A stretch of DNA of 64,000 bases, taken from Armatimonadota bacterium (GTDB lineage: Bacteria > Armatimonadota > Fimbriimonadia > Fimbriimonadales > Fimbriimonadaceae). A program made the position numbers and the translations under genes. Below are positions 17,311-25,898 of the stretch, piece by piece. The notes under the pieces were generated by a model. That model did no database searches. It saw only the letters and a program-made list of their open reading frames with translations, and was not told where the DNA came from. How positions within the stretch are numbered: position 1 is the first letter of the stretch; each line of letters begins with the position of its first letter. Location: assembly GCA_018268395.1 (NCBI GenBank), contig JAFDWQ010000004.1, positions 59,867-123,866 of the forward strand. The letters are read 5' to 3'.

Positions 17311-19491
17311 TCAGCGGCCCTCTTTCGAGGCGTTGATCCGTTTCAGTTCCGTGAGAAGGAAGTCCATGTTCATGAAGGGATCGCCCCCGGTGCGCTTCCA
17401 TCGCACCCGTCCTTTCCGGTCGATCAGGATCGTCGAATGCAGTTCCATCTCCTCAAAGTCGTCGAAGGAGGAGAACCTCCGGGCATTCTCGTGGGCCTTG
17501 TCAGAAAGGAACTTGATGTTGACCTTGGACAGCGTCGTCGACGCTTTGAGTTCCTCTGAAGTCGAGCTGCATACGGCGAGCACGACCGTGTCTTGGCCCT
17601 CGAAGTCGGACATGCGGTCGTTGATGGATTTCAGTTGGCCGACACAATGGACGCACGCGTCGCCAAGGAAGAAGACGAGCAAGACGTTCTTTCCGGCAAA
17701 GTCTTCGAGCCGGACCGGCTTCCCTTCCACGTCCCTGACCTGTAGGGCAGGTGCCGCAAAGGGCTGCCAGTTCATCGGACCGATCTTGTCCAAATCTCTC
17801 GGTCGGTACACACGTTCCGGCCTGGGAGTCTCCGCGATCGGCTTCACGTCCAGCCCGAGTTTTCTGACGTCCTCAAGCCATTTGAGGCCGGCGTCCGCCT
17901 GCGACCACACGTATTCGAGGCGTCCGGCATAGTACGCCGCACGGTCCTTGTCGCCCGCTGCATGGTGGGCCAAGGCAAGTCCCGACAGAGTGAAACCGTC
18001 GTTCGGTTCCTCTTTGAGGGCCCTTTCGTAGCACTCGATGGCCGACCTGACTTCGCCTCGCTTCCGGTAGTCGTCTCCCAGTAACCGGATGACCCGCCAC
18101 GCTGTGAAGGGTGGGTCGCCGCCTAAGAATTTGGCGTCGATCGCTGCCGCGTCGAGGAGGGCTTTACGACCTTCCAGGACGCGCCCTTCGGAAAGGGCGA
18201 CGATTCCCTCGCAGACGTTCAGGAGCAATGAGTTGAACGAGAATTCGTCTTTCGGCGCCTTCGGATCGGCCGCTGTTTTGGCTTCCAGTGCCTTGAAGTC
18301 TTGCAGCCTCTCCTTGGCGTCTTGAACCTTGCCGAGGCCATTGAGGGCCAACGTCTCGACGAACAAGCGCTCGGACTTCGCGAAGTCGTTCTGGTCGTTC
18401 CAGACAATGACCCCTGGGGTCATGATCTGGTCCCATTTTTCAAACTTGATCAGGTTGCGGACGAGCGCGATGCGGCCTTCCATCGCGACGCGGCCTGCCT
18501 CGTCCGAGTTCGCTTCGGGATCACGGGGCGCGGCGATCATGTCCCGTGCCCCTTGAAGGGCGGTCTCCGCCATCCCGAGTTGCTCTTGGATGTAGCACAG
18601 GTAGTTCCGGTTATGAGGATAGTTCCAAGTCTCGAACGGCAGCGCGAGGCGGTCGTTCATGTAGCTCAGTTCGATGCGCGTCGCCGAGTCCATCGCGATC
18701 GCGCCCTCGTGCCACATGCCGATTTTCGAATAGATGTGTCCAGGCATGTGGAGCGAATGACCGATCCCTGGTGCGGCTTTGCCGTATTGCTCGCAACTCC
18801 GGATCCCTTGCTCGGAAGCGACCCCGTCCCAGTTATGGATCGCGGCATGGTGTGCGCCAGGATGCATCGGATTCTTGGACAGGACTTGATCGATCAACAT
18901 CTGGTTCGCGAACGCGCTACCCTTTCCGATGTTGAACAGCGACAAGAGCGCCTTGGCCTTGACGTCGTCGGGGTACCTGATCACGATGTCTTGAAGCTGC
19001 CCGACGAGGACTTTGTCGCCCTCTTTGACTCCGGGTGCGACGGCCTTCTCCCAGGCTTCGATGTACCGGCGCTCTCGGTCGGAGACCTTGTCTTTCCTGC
19101 GGACGGCCTCTCGGAGGAAGGTCTTGTAGCGGCCGAACTCCTTGTCGTCGTAGTCCGGACCGCCGATCGTGAACCAATTGAAACCGCATCGGGCCAGGCT
19201 CCAATAAGCCATGGCACAATCCGGATCCAGCTTGAGACACCACCGAAAAGACCGCTCCGCTTCTTCGAACCAGAACGAGTGGAGCAAGGCGTTGCCTTGG
19301 TCGAACCACATTTGAACCTCGGGGTTCTTCGAGGTGACCGGAAACGGTGCCTCCCCGATGCCTTTCATGGCCCACGGCCGCGTCCTCATGCCCGAGTCGA
19401 AAGCCGAGCCGTGCTTGGAATGTCCAGGGTCTTCGTCGGCGTGTGCGGCCAGAGAACCGGCGATCAGGGTCAAGGCAAGGAAGAAGCGCAT
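17311..19491 (-). CDS. Exported TPR protein fused to a C-terminal redoxin domain
   Basis: 726 residues. The signal peptide is MRFFLALTLIAGSLAAHA. TPR-type helical repeats fill residues about 50-530, for example FDQGNALLHSFWFEEAERSFRWCLKLDPDCAMAYWSLARC and, near the end, GEVRSAIECYERALKEEPNDGFTLSGLALAHHAAGD. The last 160 residues are an AhpC/TSA-like thioredoxin fold with the active site FFLGDACVHCVGQL, which contains a CxxC pair. The design suggests a periplasmic thiol-redox enzyme docked to partners by the TPR scaffold. The TPR-only family is common in soil bacteria. The redox partner is unknown. Confidence 0.82.
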   Translation of the reverse strand: MRFFLALTLIAGSLAAHADEDPGHSKHGSAFDSGMRTRPWAMKGIGEAPFPVTSKNPEVQMWFDQGNALLHSFWFEEAERSFRWCLKLDPDCAMAYWSLARCGFNWFTIGGPDYDDKEFGRYKTFLREAVRRKDKVSDRERRYIEAWEKAVAPGVKEGDKVLVGQLQDIVIRYPDDVKAKALLSLFNIGKGSAFANQMLIDQVLSKNPMHPGAHHAAIHNWDGVASEQGIRSCEQYGKAAPGIGHSLHMPGHIYSKIGMWHEGAIAMDSATRIELSYMNDRLALPFETWNYPHNRNYLCYIQEQLGMAETALQGARDMIAAPRDPEANSDEAGRVAMEGRIALVRNLIKFEKWDQIMTPGVIVWNDQNDFAKSERLFVETLALNGLGKVQDAKERLQDFKALEAKTAADPKAPKDEFSFNSLLLNVCEGIVALSEGRVLEGRKALLDAAAIDAKFLGGDPPFTAWRVIRLLGDDYRKRGEVRSAIECYERALKEEPNDGFTLSGLALAHHAAGDKDRAAYYAGRLEYVWSQADAGLKWLEDVRKLGLDVKPIAETPRPERVYRPRDLDKIGPMNWQPFAAPALQVRDVEGKPVRLEDFAGKNVLLVFFLGDACVHCVGQLKSINDRMSDFEGQDTVVLAVCSSTSEELKASTTLSKVNIKFLSDKAHENARRFSSFDDFEEMELHSTILIDRKGRVRWKRTGGDPFMNMDFLLTELKRINASKEGR

Positions 19492-19633
19492 AGCGTCGTC
19501 GGACCATCATGACAGGTCTCGGTTCAGAGATGGAACCGGCGTCGCAAGGCGTTTGCGGGCACGACGAGCGGGTTAGGAACAGGTTCCGGTGCAGGTCCAC
19601 GACGCCGTCGCCAGCCAAGATCGAGTGCGAGGC

Positions 19634-19709
19634 TGGTGGAGGCTAGGGGATTCGAACCCCTGACCCCCTGCTTGCAAAGCAGGTGCTCTCGCCGCTGAGC
19701 TAAGCCCCC
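19634..19709 (-). tRNA. tRNA-Ala (anticodon UGC)
   Basis: Reading the minus strand from 19709, the acceptor stem GGGGGCT pairs with AGCCTCC and includes the G3-U70 pair that is the identity element for alanine. The anticodon loop is CTTTGCAAG (anticodon TGC). The T arm is AGGGG-TTCGAAT-CCCCT, and ACCA ends the 76-nt gene, so the CCA is encoded. Confidence 0.97.
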
Positions 19710-19817
19710 ACGCGACGGTCAGTGTACCGCCGGAGGCCTCCGGCCGATGGCCGCACCGGTCGACGGGCCGACTCTTCGAGCGCTCGGAGGACGTTACCGG
19801 TCGGTGTCGGGACAAAA

Positions 19818-19837
19818 GTGCTGAAAGCGTTCAGCAG
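19818..19837. promoter_or_regulatory. LacI-type operator upstream of the GH94 gene
   Basis: GTGCTGAAAGCGTTCAGCAG has the arms TGCTGAA and TTCAGCA shared with the sites at 22595, 22708 and 32986. It sits where the -35 of a TAGTAT (19856-19861) promoter would lie. A half-site TTCAGCA follows at 19861-19867. Confidence 0.65.
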
Positions 19838-19855
19838 AACCGGACTATCGAGAGG

Positions 19856-19861
19856 TAGTAT
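19856..19861 (+). promoter_or_regulatory. -10 box TAGTAT of the GH94 gene
   Basis: TAGTAT overlaps the half-operator TTCAGCA and follows the full operator by 18 bp. The leader to ATG 19934 is about 65 nt. Confidence 0.45.
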
Positions 19862-19933
19862 TCAGCAGTCCCCGCGTCGGCCCGACCCATCGCCCACGTC
19901 CGGCGGCCGGTCCGGCGCAAACGGCCGAAGATC

Positions 19934-22360
19934 ATGGAAGTAGAACTGAGGAGCGGATCATCGACGGCAGCCGTCAGCGCGACCGTGGCGGGGACGGTGC
20001 CGGCGTTCGCGAACCGGTACGGCTACTTCGACGGGACCGACTTCGTGATCCGGGACGTGAAAACGCCGCGTCCGTGGGTCAACGTCCTTTCCAACGGTCG
20101 GTACGGCCTCATCTTGAGCCAAGCGGGCGGCGGGTTTTCCTGGCTCGACAACTGCCAGTTGTTCCGCTTGACGCGCTGGGAGCAAGACCTCGCGACCGAT
20201 GCTTACGGGAGGTTCGTTTACCTCTCCGACCTTTCGTCCGGCGAAGTCTGGTCGACGACGTACGCCCCGACCCACGTCGAAGCCGATTTCGAAGAGGTGC
20301 GACACGGTCTCGGCCATACCGTCTTCACACGAGAAGTCCACGGGGTCCGGACCGTCCACACCGTCTTCGTACCGGAAGGGACGACGCACGAAGTGTGGAT
20401 GTTGGAGATCGAAAACCTATCGGAAACGACTAGGTGCCTGCGGACCGGTGCATCGCTGGACTGGCACATCGGGTCTCACGGAGAGTGGCACCGCGAGTTC
20501 CATCGCTTGTTCGTCACGACGAAGATCGTCGAGAACGGGACCGTCGCATGGAAGCGCGCCCGGTTGGAAGAGAACACGCGAGAGCCTGCCCCTCAACAGC
20601 CCGCCGTCTACTTCGGGTGCTTCGGAGCCGGCCCTGTCCGGTGGACGACGGACAAGGCGTCCTGGTACGGGCCGTCGGCCGACCCGGCCTCGCCGCTGTC
20701 GATGAGGGAGGACGCCGTCCCGGCGTCGACCGGACGGTGGGACGACCCGGTCGCCGCGTTCACGGCCGACGTTCGCTTGGCTCCTGGCGAGCGGAGACAG
20801 ATCGTCATGGTCTTGGGGACAGAATCCGACCCCGGTAAGGCCGAAACCGCGTTGCAGACGTTCGAACCAGGACGCGCCTCTGCTTCGTTCGCCGAAACCC
20901 TTGCGTTTCACGACTCGGTCTGCGGAGCCTTGCAGATCGAATGCGACGACCCTGTCGTGGAGCTCATGGCGAACGCCTGGCTCCCATTCCAGACCCTCGT
21001 CGGGAGGATCCGAGCGAGGTGCGCGTATTACCAACAAGGCGGTGCTTATGGGTTCAGGGACCAGTTGCAGGACAGCCTCGCCTTCCTCGACCAAGAGCCG
21101 AAGCGGGCGGTCGACCAGATCTTGCTCCACGCCGAAGCGATGTACGCTGACGGCGGCGTCCGGCACTGGTGGCATCCGGGATCACCGATCTTTGCCGAAA
21201 GTCGGCACAGCGACACCTGTCTATGGCTCGCCCACGCGACCCTTGACGCTTTGGACGAGGCGGGCGAGCCTTCCCTCCTCGATCTCGAGGCAGGTTTTCT
21301 CGACCGGACAACGCAGGCGGTCGGCTCCAAGGGGACCGTCCTTGAGCACTGCCTGAGGGGGATCGACCGATCGCTCGAACTCCGCTCGCCGCGGGGGCTC
21401 CCGTTGATCCTGGCCGGCGATTGGAACGACGGCCTCAGCCATGCCGGCCTTGACGGAAAGGGCGAAAGCGTCTGGCTCGCGATGTTCCTGTACCAGATTC
21501 TTGGCCGCATGGCAACGGCGCTCGATCGGAGGGGCGAGTCCACGACCGCCGTCCGCTACCGGCAAGAAGCCGAAGACCTAAGGACGGCGGTCGAGGGCCA
21601 CGCGTGGGAAGGCGACCGCTACATCGCGGGGACGAACGACGAGGGCCGCCCGTTCGGCAGCAAAGAGAACCGGGAAGGAAGCCTCTTCCTCAATCCGCAG
21701 ACGTGGAGCGTCATCTCCGGGATCGCCGCGCCAGACCGCGCCCGAAAGGCCATGGAAACTGCGCTGGCGGAACTCGTCAAACCCTACGGCGCGCTGTTGC
21801 TGGCTCCGGCCTACCAGGACGTCGACCCGTATATCGGATACATCACGAGGTACGCCCCTGGCCTCCGCGAGAACGGTGGGGTCTACAGCCACGCTTCGAC
21901 GTGGGCGGTCCAAGCTTTGGCGATGGCGGGACGGGCCGACGAGGCCTATGCCCTTTGGCGAGGGATGTGCCCACCGCTTCGAGCGCACGAGGACGCCGAC
22001 CTTTACGCGGCCGAACCGTACGTGATGCCGGGCAACACCGACGGGCCGGATTCGCCGCATACGAGCCGGGCCGGTTGGACCTGGTACACGGGCTCGGCGG
22101 CTTGGATGCGGCGCGTTTTGGCCCATTGGGTGTTCGGCGTACGTCCGACGTACGACGGACTGGTCGTCGATCCGGACCTTCCCTCGACGCTCCAAGGCTT
22201 CCGCATGCACAGGCCGTTCCGTGGGGGGACGGTCGTCGTCGAAGTCCAAAGAGGCGACAAGCCGGGCGCCATGCTCGACGGGGGGCCATGGGAAGGTACG
22301 CCGATCGAGGTCCGGACCTCGGGCCAGGCCCGGTCCCTTCGCGTCGTCACCCGCCGCTAA
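19934..22360 (+). CDS. GH94 family beta-glucan/oligosaccharide phosphorylase
   Basis: 808 residues, no signal, so cytoplasmic. The N-terminal beta-sandwich begins RYGYFDGTDFVIRDVKTPRPWVNVL. The alpha/alpha barrel shows YYQQGGAYGFRDQLQD, GGVRHWWHP, SRHSDTCLWLA and AGDWNDG (near residue 495). The last carries the general-acid Asp of GH94 phosphorylases, which split beta-glucosides with phosphate to give glucose 1-phosphate. The segment TPRPWVNVLSNGRYG...SWLDNCQLFRLTRWEQD reminds me of the phosphorylase domain of cyclic beta-1,2-glucan synthase more than of cellobiose phosphorylase. The chain length alone fits either. An operator at 19818 ties it to the LacI regulon downstream. Confidence 0.88.
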   Translation: MEVELRSGSSTAAVSATVAGTVPAFANRYGYFDGTDFVIRDVKTPRPWVNVLSNGRYGLILSQAGGGFSWLDNCQLFRLTRWEQDLATDAYGRFVYLSDLSSGEVWSTTYAPTHVEADFEEVRHGLGHTVFTREVHGVRTVHTVFVPEGTTHEVWMLEIENLSETTRCLRTGASLDWHIGSHGEWHREFHRLFVTTKIVENGTVAWKRARLEENTREPAPQQPAVYFGCFGAGPVRWTTDKASWYGPSADPASPLSMREDAVPASTGRWDDPVAAFTADVRLAPGERRQIVMVLGTESDPGKAETALQTFEPGRASASFAETLAFHDSVCGALQIECDDPVVELMANAWLPFQTLVGRIRARCAYYQQGGAYGFRDQLQDSLAFLDQEPKRAVDQILLHAEAMYADGGVRHWWHPGSPIFAESRHSDTCLWLAHATLDALDEAGEPSLLDLEAGFLDRTTQAVGSKGTVLEHCLRGIDRSLELRSPRGLPLILAGDWNDGLSHAGLDGKGESVWLAMFLYQILGRMATALDRRGESTTAVRYRQEAEDLRTAVEGHAWEGDRYIAGTNDEGRPFGSKENREGSLFLNPQTWSVISGIAAPDRARKAMETALAELVKPYGALLLAPAYQDVDPYIGYITRYAPGLRENGGVYSHASTWAVQALAMAGRADEAYALWRGMCPPLRAHEDADLYAAEPYVMPGNTDGPDSPHTSRAGWTWYTGSAAWMRRVLAHWVFGVRPTYDGLVVDPDLPSTLQGFRMHRPFRGGTVVVEVQRGDKPGAMLDGGPWEGTPIEVRTSGQARSLRVVTRR

Positions 22361-22366
22361 GGGGTC

Positions 22367-22579
22367 TCACTTGTCCTTTGGCTGGTCGCCAGGATTCCTC
22401 GGATTGTCCCCGTACGGTGCCTGGGCTCCGGGGCCGGATTGGACGGGCCCGCCGCCCCCTGCGGCCTCGGGCGACTTGGGCGCCGGCGGATTGACCATCA
22501 TGAACAGGATCACGCCGACCACGGCGATCGCGGCCACGATGATCCCGACGATGGCGGCCATGGGCAGTTCCTTCTTCAC
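22367..22579 (-). CDS. Small single-span membrane protein
   Basis: 70 residues: a short basic start (VKKELP), one transmembrane helix (MAAIVGIIVAAIAVVGVILFM), then a Pro/Gly-rich soluble tail with PEAAGGGGP and NPGDQPKDK. Function unknown. GTG 22579 was chosen because GAGGAA lies 6 nt before it. A longer frame to 22669 would read through the operator at 22595-22614. It is divergent from the lacI-type gene and probably shares its control. Confidence 0.6.
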   Translation of the reverse strand: MKKELPMAAIVGIIVAAIAVVGVILFMMVNPPAPKSPEAAGGGGPVQSGPGAQAPYGDNPRNPGDQPKDK

Positions 22580-22594
22580 GCTGTTCCTCGCTGG

Positions 22595-22614
22595 TTGCTG
22601 AACCGTTTCTTCAA
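22595..22614. promoter_or_regulatory. LacI-type operator (minus-strand promoter side)
   Basis: TTGCTGAACCGTTTCTTCAA keeps a perfect left arm and a partly degenerate right arm. It ends 16 nt before the GTG of the small membrane protein. Confidence 0.5.
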
Positions 22615-22700
22615 CCTGGTCCAGACCGGACTTTACCCGAGCCCGCAAGGAATTTCCCGAGATTTTCACCGGCGAGTTGCGTCCTTGGACGAATCGTGGG

Positions 22701-22706
22701 CATAAT
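22701..22706 (+). promoter_or_regulatory. -10 box CATAAT of the lacI-type operon
   Basis: CATAAT is preceded 18 bp upstream by TTGCGT (22677-22682). The predicted transcript start falls inside the operator that follows. Confidence 0.5.
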
Positions 22707-22707
22707 G

Positions 22708-22727
22708 TTGGTGAATCGGTTCAGCAA
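22708..22727. promoter_or_regulatory. LacI-type auto-operator
   Basis: TTGGTGAATCGGTTCAGCAA ends on the first base of the regulator's ATG and covers the transcription start. This is the layout expected for autorepression. Confidence 0.65.
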
Positions 22728-23773
22728 TGGTGCGAAGGATCACGATCGACGACGTCGCGAAGAAGGCCGGTGTCAGCAAGGTCACGGTCAGCTACGTCTT
22801 GAACGGACGAGGGTCCGCAGCCCGGATCAGCGAGGAGACGTCCTCTCGCGTGATCGAAGCGGCCCGCGACCTGCAGTACCGCCCGAACGCTTTGGCCAGG
22901 ATGCTGCTCAGTCAGCGGACGGACACGATCGCCATCGCGTTCCAGTATGCCGAATATTTCACGGCGGCGTCGTCGTTCATTTCCGAGGTGATGCGCGGCG
23001 TGACTTCGGCGTGCGTCGACCTCGAACTGGACGTCCTTCTTCATACTAGGCACGCCGATCCCGGGGCCCATGAAGCCGACATGCTGACGGACGGCCGTGT
23101 CGACGGGCTCTTGATGCTTCGTGACCTCGACGACCCGACGCTGGCCGAGATCCAGGCGCGGCGGTTCCCGTGCGTCTTGTTTTTCACGCGCGCTTCGGAC
23201 CCCGAGACGCCATATGTGGACGCCGACAACTACAGTGGCGGGCGTCTCGGTGCCCGACACCTCATCGAGCTCGGTCACCGTCGGATCGGAATGGTGCGTG
23301 GCCCAGCGCAGTCCGTGAGTTCGAACGACCGCTACAACGGCTATCGGGACGCTCTCGAAGGCGCAGGCCTGACGGTCGACCCCGACCACGTCGTCTGCAT
23401 GGAGAACCCCCAGGCCTCGCCCGAAGGTCTGAACCGGATGATGTCCGGCCCTGGTCGACCGACGGCCCTGTTCGTCTGGTCGGACGATGTGGCGTTCTCG
23501 GTCGTCCGTTGGCTCGGTGAAGCCGGTCTGAGCGTCCCCCGGGACGTCTCGGTCGTCGGATACGACTCGTCGGACGCCTGTGAAAGGATCCACCCGGCGT
23601 TGACGAGCGTCCGTCAGCCCGTCCTTGAAATGGCGGTCGAAGCCACTGAAATGTTGTCCCGGATCGTGCGGCACCAGACGCTCCGTCGCCGTCAGATCCT
23701 TTTCGCGCCGACGCTCGACGTCCGCGCTTCGACGCTTCCCCCTTCCGAAAGTGCAAAGGGAGACCTGACATGA
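22727..23773 (+). CDS. LacI-family transcriptional regulator
   Basis: 348 residues. The N-terminal helix-turn-helix is [25 protein letters not shown], with the minor-groove hinge helix [18 protein letters not shown] near residue 55. A periplasmic-binding-protein-like sensor domain follows ([63 protein letters not shown]). It should repress the surrounding carbohydrate genes until a sugar binds. Its stop overlaps the next gene's first possible start (ATGA at 23770). Four matching operators lie in the window. Confidence 0.95.
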   Translation: MVRRITIDDVAKKAGVSKVTVSYVLNGRGSAARISEETSSRVIEAARDLQYRPNALARMLLSQRTDTIAIAFQYAEYFTAASSFISEVMRGVTSACVDLELDVLLHTRHADPGAHEADMLTDGRVDGLLMLRDLDDPTLAEIQARRFPCVLFFTRASDPETPYVDADNYSGGRLGARHLIELGHRRIGMVRGPAQSVSSNDRYNGYRDALEGAGLTVDPDHVVCMENPQASPEGLNRMMSGPGRPTALFVWSDDVAFSVVRWLGEAGLSVPRDVSVVGYDSSDACERIHPALTSVRQPVLEMAVEATEMLSRIVRHQTLRRRQILFAPTLDVRASTLPPSESAKGDLT

Positions 23774-23817
23774 ACCGCCCGACGTCGCGCGGGCCCGGCG
23801 CCTATCGAGAAACGACC

Positions 23818-24597
23818 ATGAAACGCAACCGTGCCTTCACACTTATCGAGCTCCTGGTGGTGATCGCCATTATCGCCATTCTCGCAGCCATCCTCTTCCC
23901 TGTCTTCGCCAAGGCCAAAGAGTCGGCCAAGATCATCGTCGGTGTCTCGAACACCAAGCAGATCGGCACGGCCATCCATATGTACTTGAGCGATAACGAC
24001 GACATCATGTTCAAGACGGCGTACATGGAGGACCGGGCGAAGAGCTGGAAGCACGCGCTCGTCCCGTACATCAAGAACCAGGACATTTTCAAGGATCCGG
24101 TCAATCCGTTCGCCGCGTTCCCGGACGAGTACGGCGAAGGGCCGAACCCGGTCAAGCCGGTCTTTCCCCGCGGCTACTTCTACTACAGGCCGTTCCACTT
24201 GACCTACAACTGGCAAGACCAGTCCGACCTGGCTTTCGGCGCCTACGAGCAGCCGGCGAACTCTCTGGTGATCGGCGAGAACAAGGACAAGTACCGCGAC
24301 TATGGGCCGTGGATGCCCTGGTGCGACGAGACCCATCAACCGAGCGGTTGCCCGGGTGGAAACTACAAGTGGAAAGTCCCCAACTGGGGAGGCGGAAAGC
24401 GTGACGACAAGGCGATGATCGTGATCTTCCTCGACTCGCACGCCAAGATGACGACGATGCGTTCGACGTGCGGTCAGCCGGGTTCCTTGAACATGTGGAG
24501 CTACGATCGTGGCGCCGACTATCGGAACTACCGCATCGGCAACGGTACGGCCGACATCTCTTGGATCGACACGTTCTGTAAGACCCTTCCGTACTGA
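23818..24597 (+). CDS. Prepilin-type (pseudopilin) protein in a sugar operon
   Basis: A class III-type leader with the cleavage site in [29 protein letters not shown], where Glu5 of the mature protein is present. A globular domain with aromatic and Trp-rich loops follows. The late segment [13 protein letters not shown] resembles the H-X9-DG region of pilin-like proteins seen in Planctomycetes and Armatimonadota. I placed the start at 23818, because ATG 23770 would add 16 residues ahead of a standard leader. It sits between the regulator and a glycan hydrolase, so a role in substrate capture or hydrolase display at the cell surface is possible but unproven. Confidence 0.85.
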   Translation: MKRNRAFTLIELLVVIAIIAILAAILFPVFAKAKESAKIIVGVSNTKQIGTAIHMYLSDNDDIMFKTAYMEDRAKSWKHALVPYIKNQDIFKDPVNPFAAFPDEYGEGPNPVKPVFPRGYFYYRPFHLTYNWQDQSDLAFGAYEQPANSLVIGENKDKYRDYGPWMPWCDETHQPSGCPGGNYKWKVPNWGGGKRDDKAMIVIFLDSHAKMTTMRSTCGQPGSLNMWSYDRGADYRNYRIGNGTADISWIDTFCKTLPY

Positions 24598-24608
24598 GGA
24601 CAGAAGGC

Positions 24609-25898
24609 ATGTCGCTCCTCGTCGCTGCCGCTGCGATCTCGGCCCGCCCTGACGCGAGGGCTTTGGACGCCGCCTTCTTCGACGACCTGTCGAAGAAGGC
24701 GGTCCGTTATTTCTGCGAACAGTCCGGTCCACAGACCGGCTTCACGCTCGACCGCGAGCGGAACCAAAACGGCGAGTCCGGCGGTTATAACGTCGCCAGC
24801 ATCGCCTCGACGGGGTTCGCGCTGTCGGCATACGCCATTGCCGCCGAGCGGGGTTGGATGACCCGCAAAGAGGCCGTTTCCAGGGTGCGGACGACCCTCA
24901 GATCGGTCCAAGAGCGGGCTCCGAAGGAACACGGTTGGTACTACCACTGGCTGGACTGGAAAACGGGTGAAAGGCAGTGGCAGAGCGAAGTGTCGACGAT
25001 CGACACGGGCATCTTCCTGTGCGGCATGATCGTGGCGGAGCAGGCGCTCAGGGACAAAGAGGTCACCGCGCGGTCGGGGCAGATCCTTAAGGCCGTCGAA
25101 TGGAAGTGGGCCCTCACGGACGGCGGTGCGCGACCGGCCGAACGATTCATCGGACACGGATGGAAGCCCGAAACCGGGTTCCTCGAGTCTCGTTGGGCCG
25201 GATACTGCGAACTTCCCCTGCTCTATGTCCTCGCCTACGGCGGCTATCCGGACATGCCGCAAGACTCGTGGGCCAAGATCAAGAAGCCGATCGTGACGTA
25301 CCGCGACCGCGAATTCTTCGTGGGCGGCTCGATCTTCCTTCACGTGATGTCGCACGTTTTCGTCGATTTCAAAGGTCTGCGCGATCCGGAAGGGTTCGAC
25401 TATTGGGTATCCAGCCGGAACGCTGTCCTAGCGAACCGGGACTACTGTTCGGACAACCCCAAGGGCATGAAGGGCTACTCGTCGAAAGTCTGGGGCCTCT
25501 CGGCGAGCGACGGCCCGGAGGGTTATCGGGCCTACGGAGCGCCCGGCTGGATCGACGACGACGGGACACTGGCCCCTTCGAGCACGGTCGCGTGCGTGAT
25601 GTTCGCTCCAGACCAAGCCTACGAGGGTGCGTCTGCGATCCGTGCGGCCTATCCTCGGACTTTGGGACGGTACGGCTTTACGATCGCGTTCAATCCGACC
25701 AAAGATTGGCAATCGCCGGACGTTATCGGCATCGACCTTGGTCAAATGCTCCTGGCGGTCCAGAACGCGAAGGACGACATCGTCCATAAGTGGTTCATGT
25801 CCCACCCCTTGGTCAAGAAGGGGGTCGCGAGGATCGGTTTGCGCGCCACAAAGGAGGGGGATGCGACGAGGCGTCCGCTTCGCGTGGTGCCTCGGTAG
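24609..25898 (+). CDS. Glucoamylase-annotated hydrolase, GH144-like (predicted endo-beta-1,2-glucanase)
   Basis: 429 residues of alpha/alpha-barrel type. Family segments include FDDLSKKAVRYF, SIASTGFALSAYAIAAERGW, HGWYYHWLDW, SEVSTIDTGIFLCGM, ETGFLESRWAGYCE and the final SPDVIGIDLGQMLLAVQN. Proteins of this kind are annotated as putative glucoamylase, and characterised GH144 members are endo-beta-1,2-glucanases. A short hydrophobic N-terminus (SLLVAAAAISA) could be an export signal. It overlaps the transporter fusion by 38 bp. A paralogue lies at 30457. Confidence 0.82.
   Translation: MSLLVAAAAISARPDARALDAAFFDDLSKKAVRYFCEQSGPQTGFTLDRERNQNGESGGYNVASIASTGFALSAYAIAAERGWMTRKEAVSRVRTTLRSVQERAPKEHGWYYHWLDWKTGERQWQSEVSTIDTGIFLCGMIVAEQALRDKEVTARSGQILKAVEWKWALTDGGARPAERFIGHGWKPETGFLESRWAGYCELPLLYVLAYGGYPDMPQDSWAKIKKPIVTYRDREFFVGGSIFLHVMSHVFVDFKGLRDPEGFDYWVSSRNAVLANRDYCSDNPKGMKGYSSKVWGLSASDGPEGYRAYGAPGWIDDDGTLAPSSTVACVMFAPDQAYEGASAIRAAYPRTLGRYGFTIAFNPTKDWQSPDVIGIDLGQMLLAVQNAKDDIVHKWFMSHPLVKKGVARIGLRATKEGDATRRPLRVVPR

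Noticed and set aside
22367..22669. A 100-residue form of the small membrane protein starting at 22669
   Set aside because: It would run through a LacI-type operator. GTG 22579 has a ribosome site and leaves the operator upstream.
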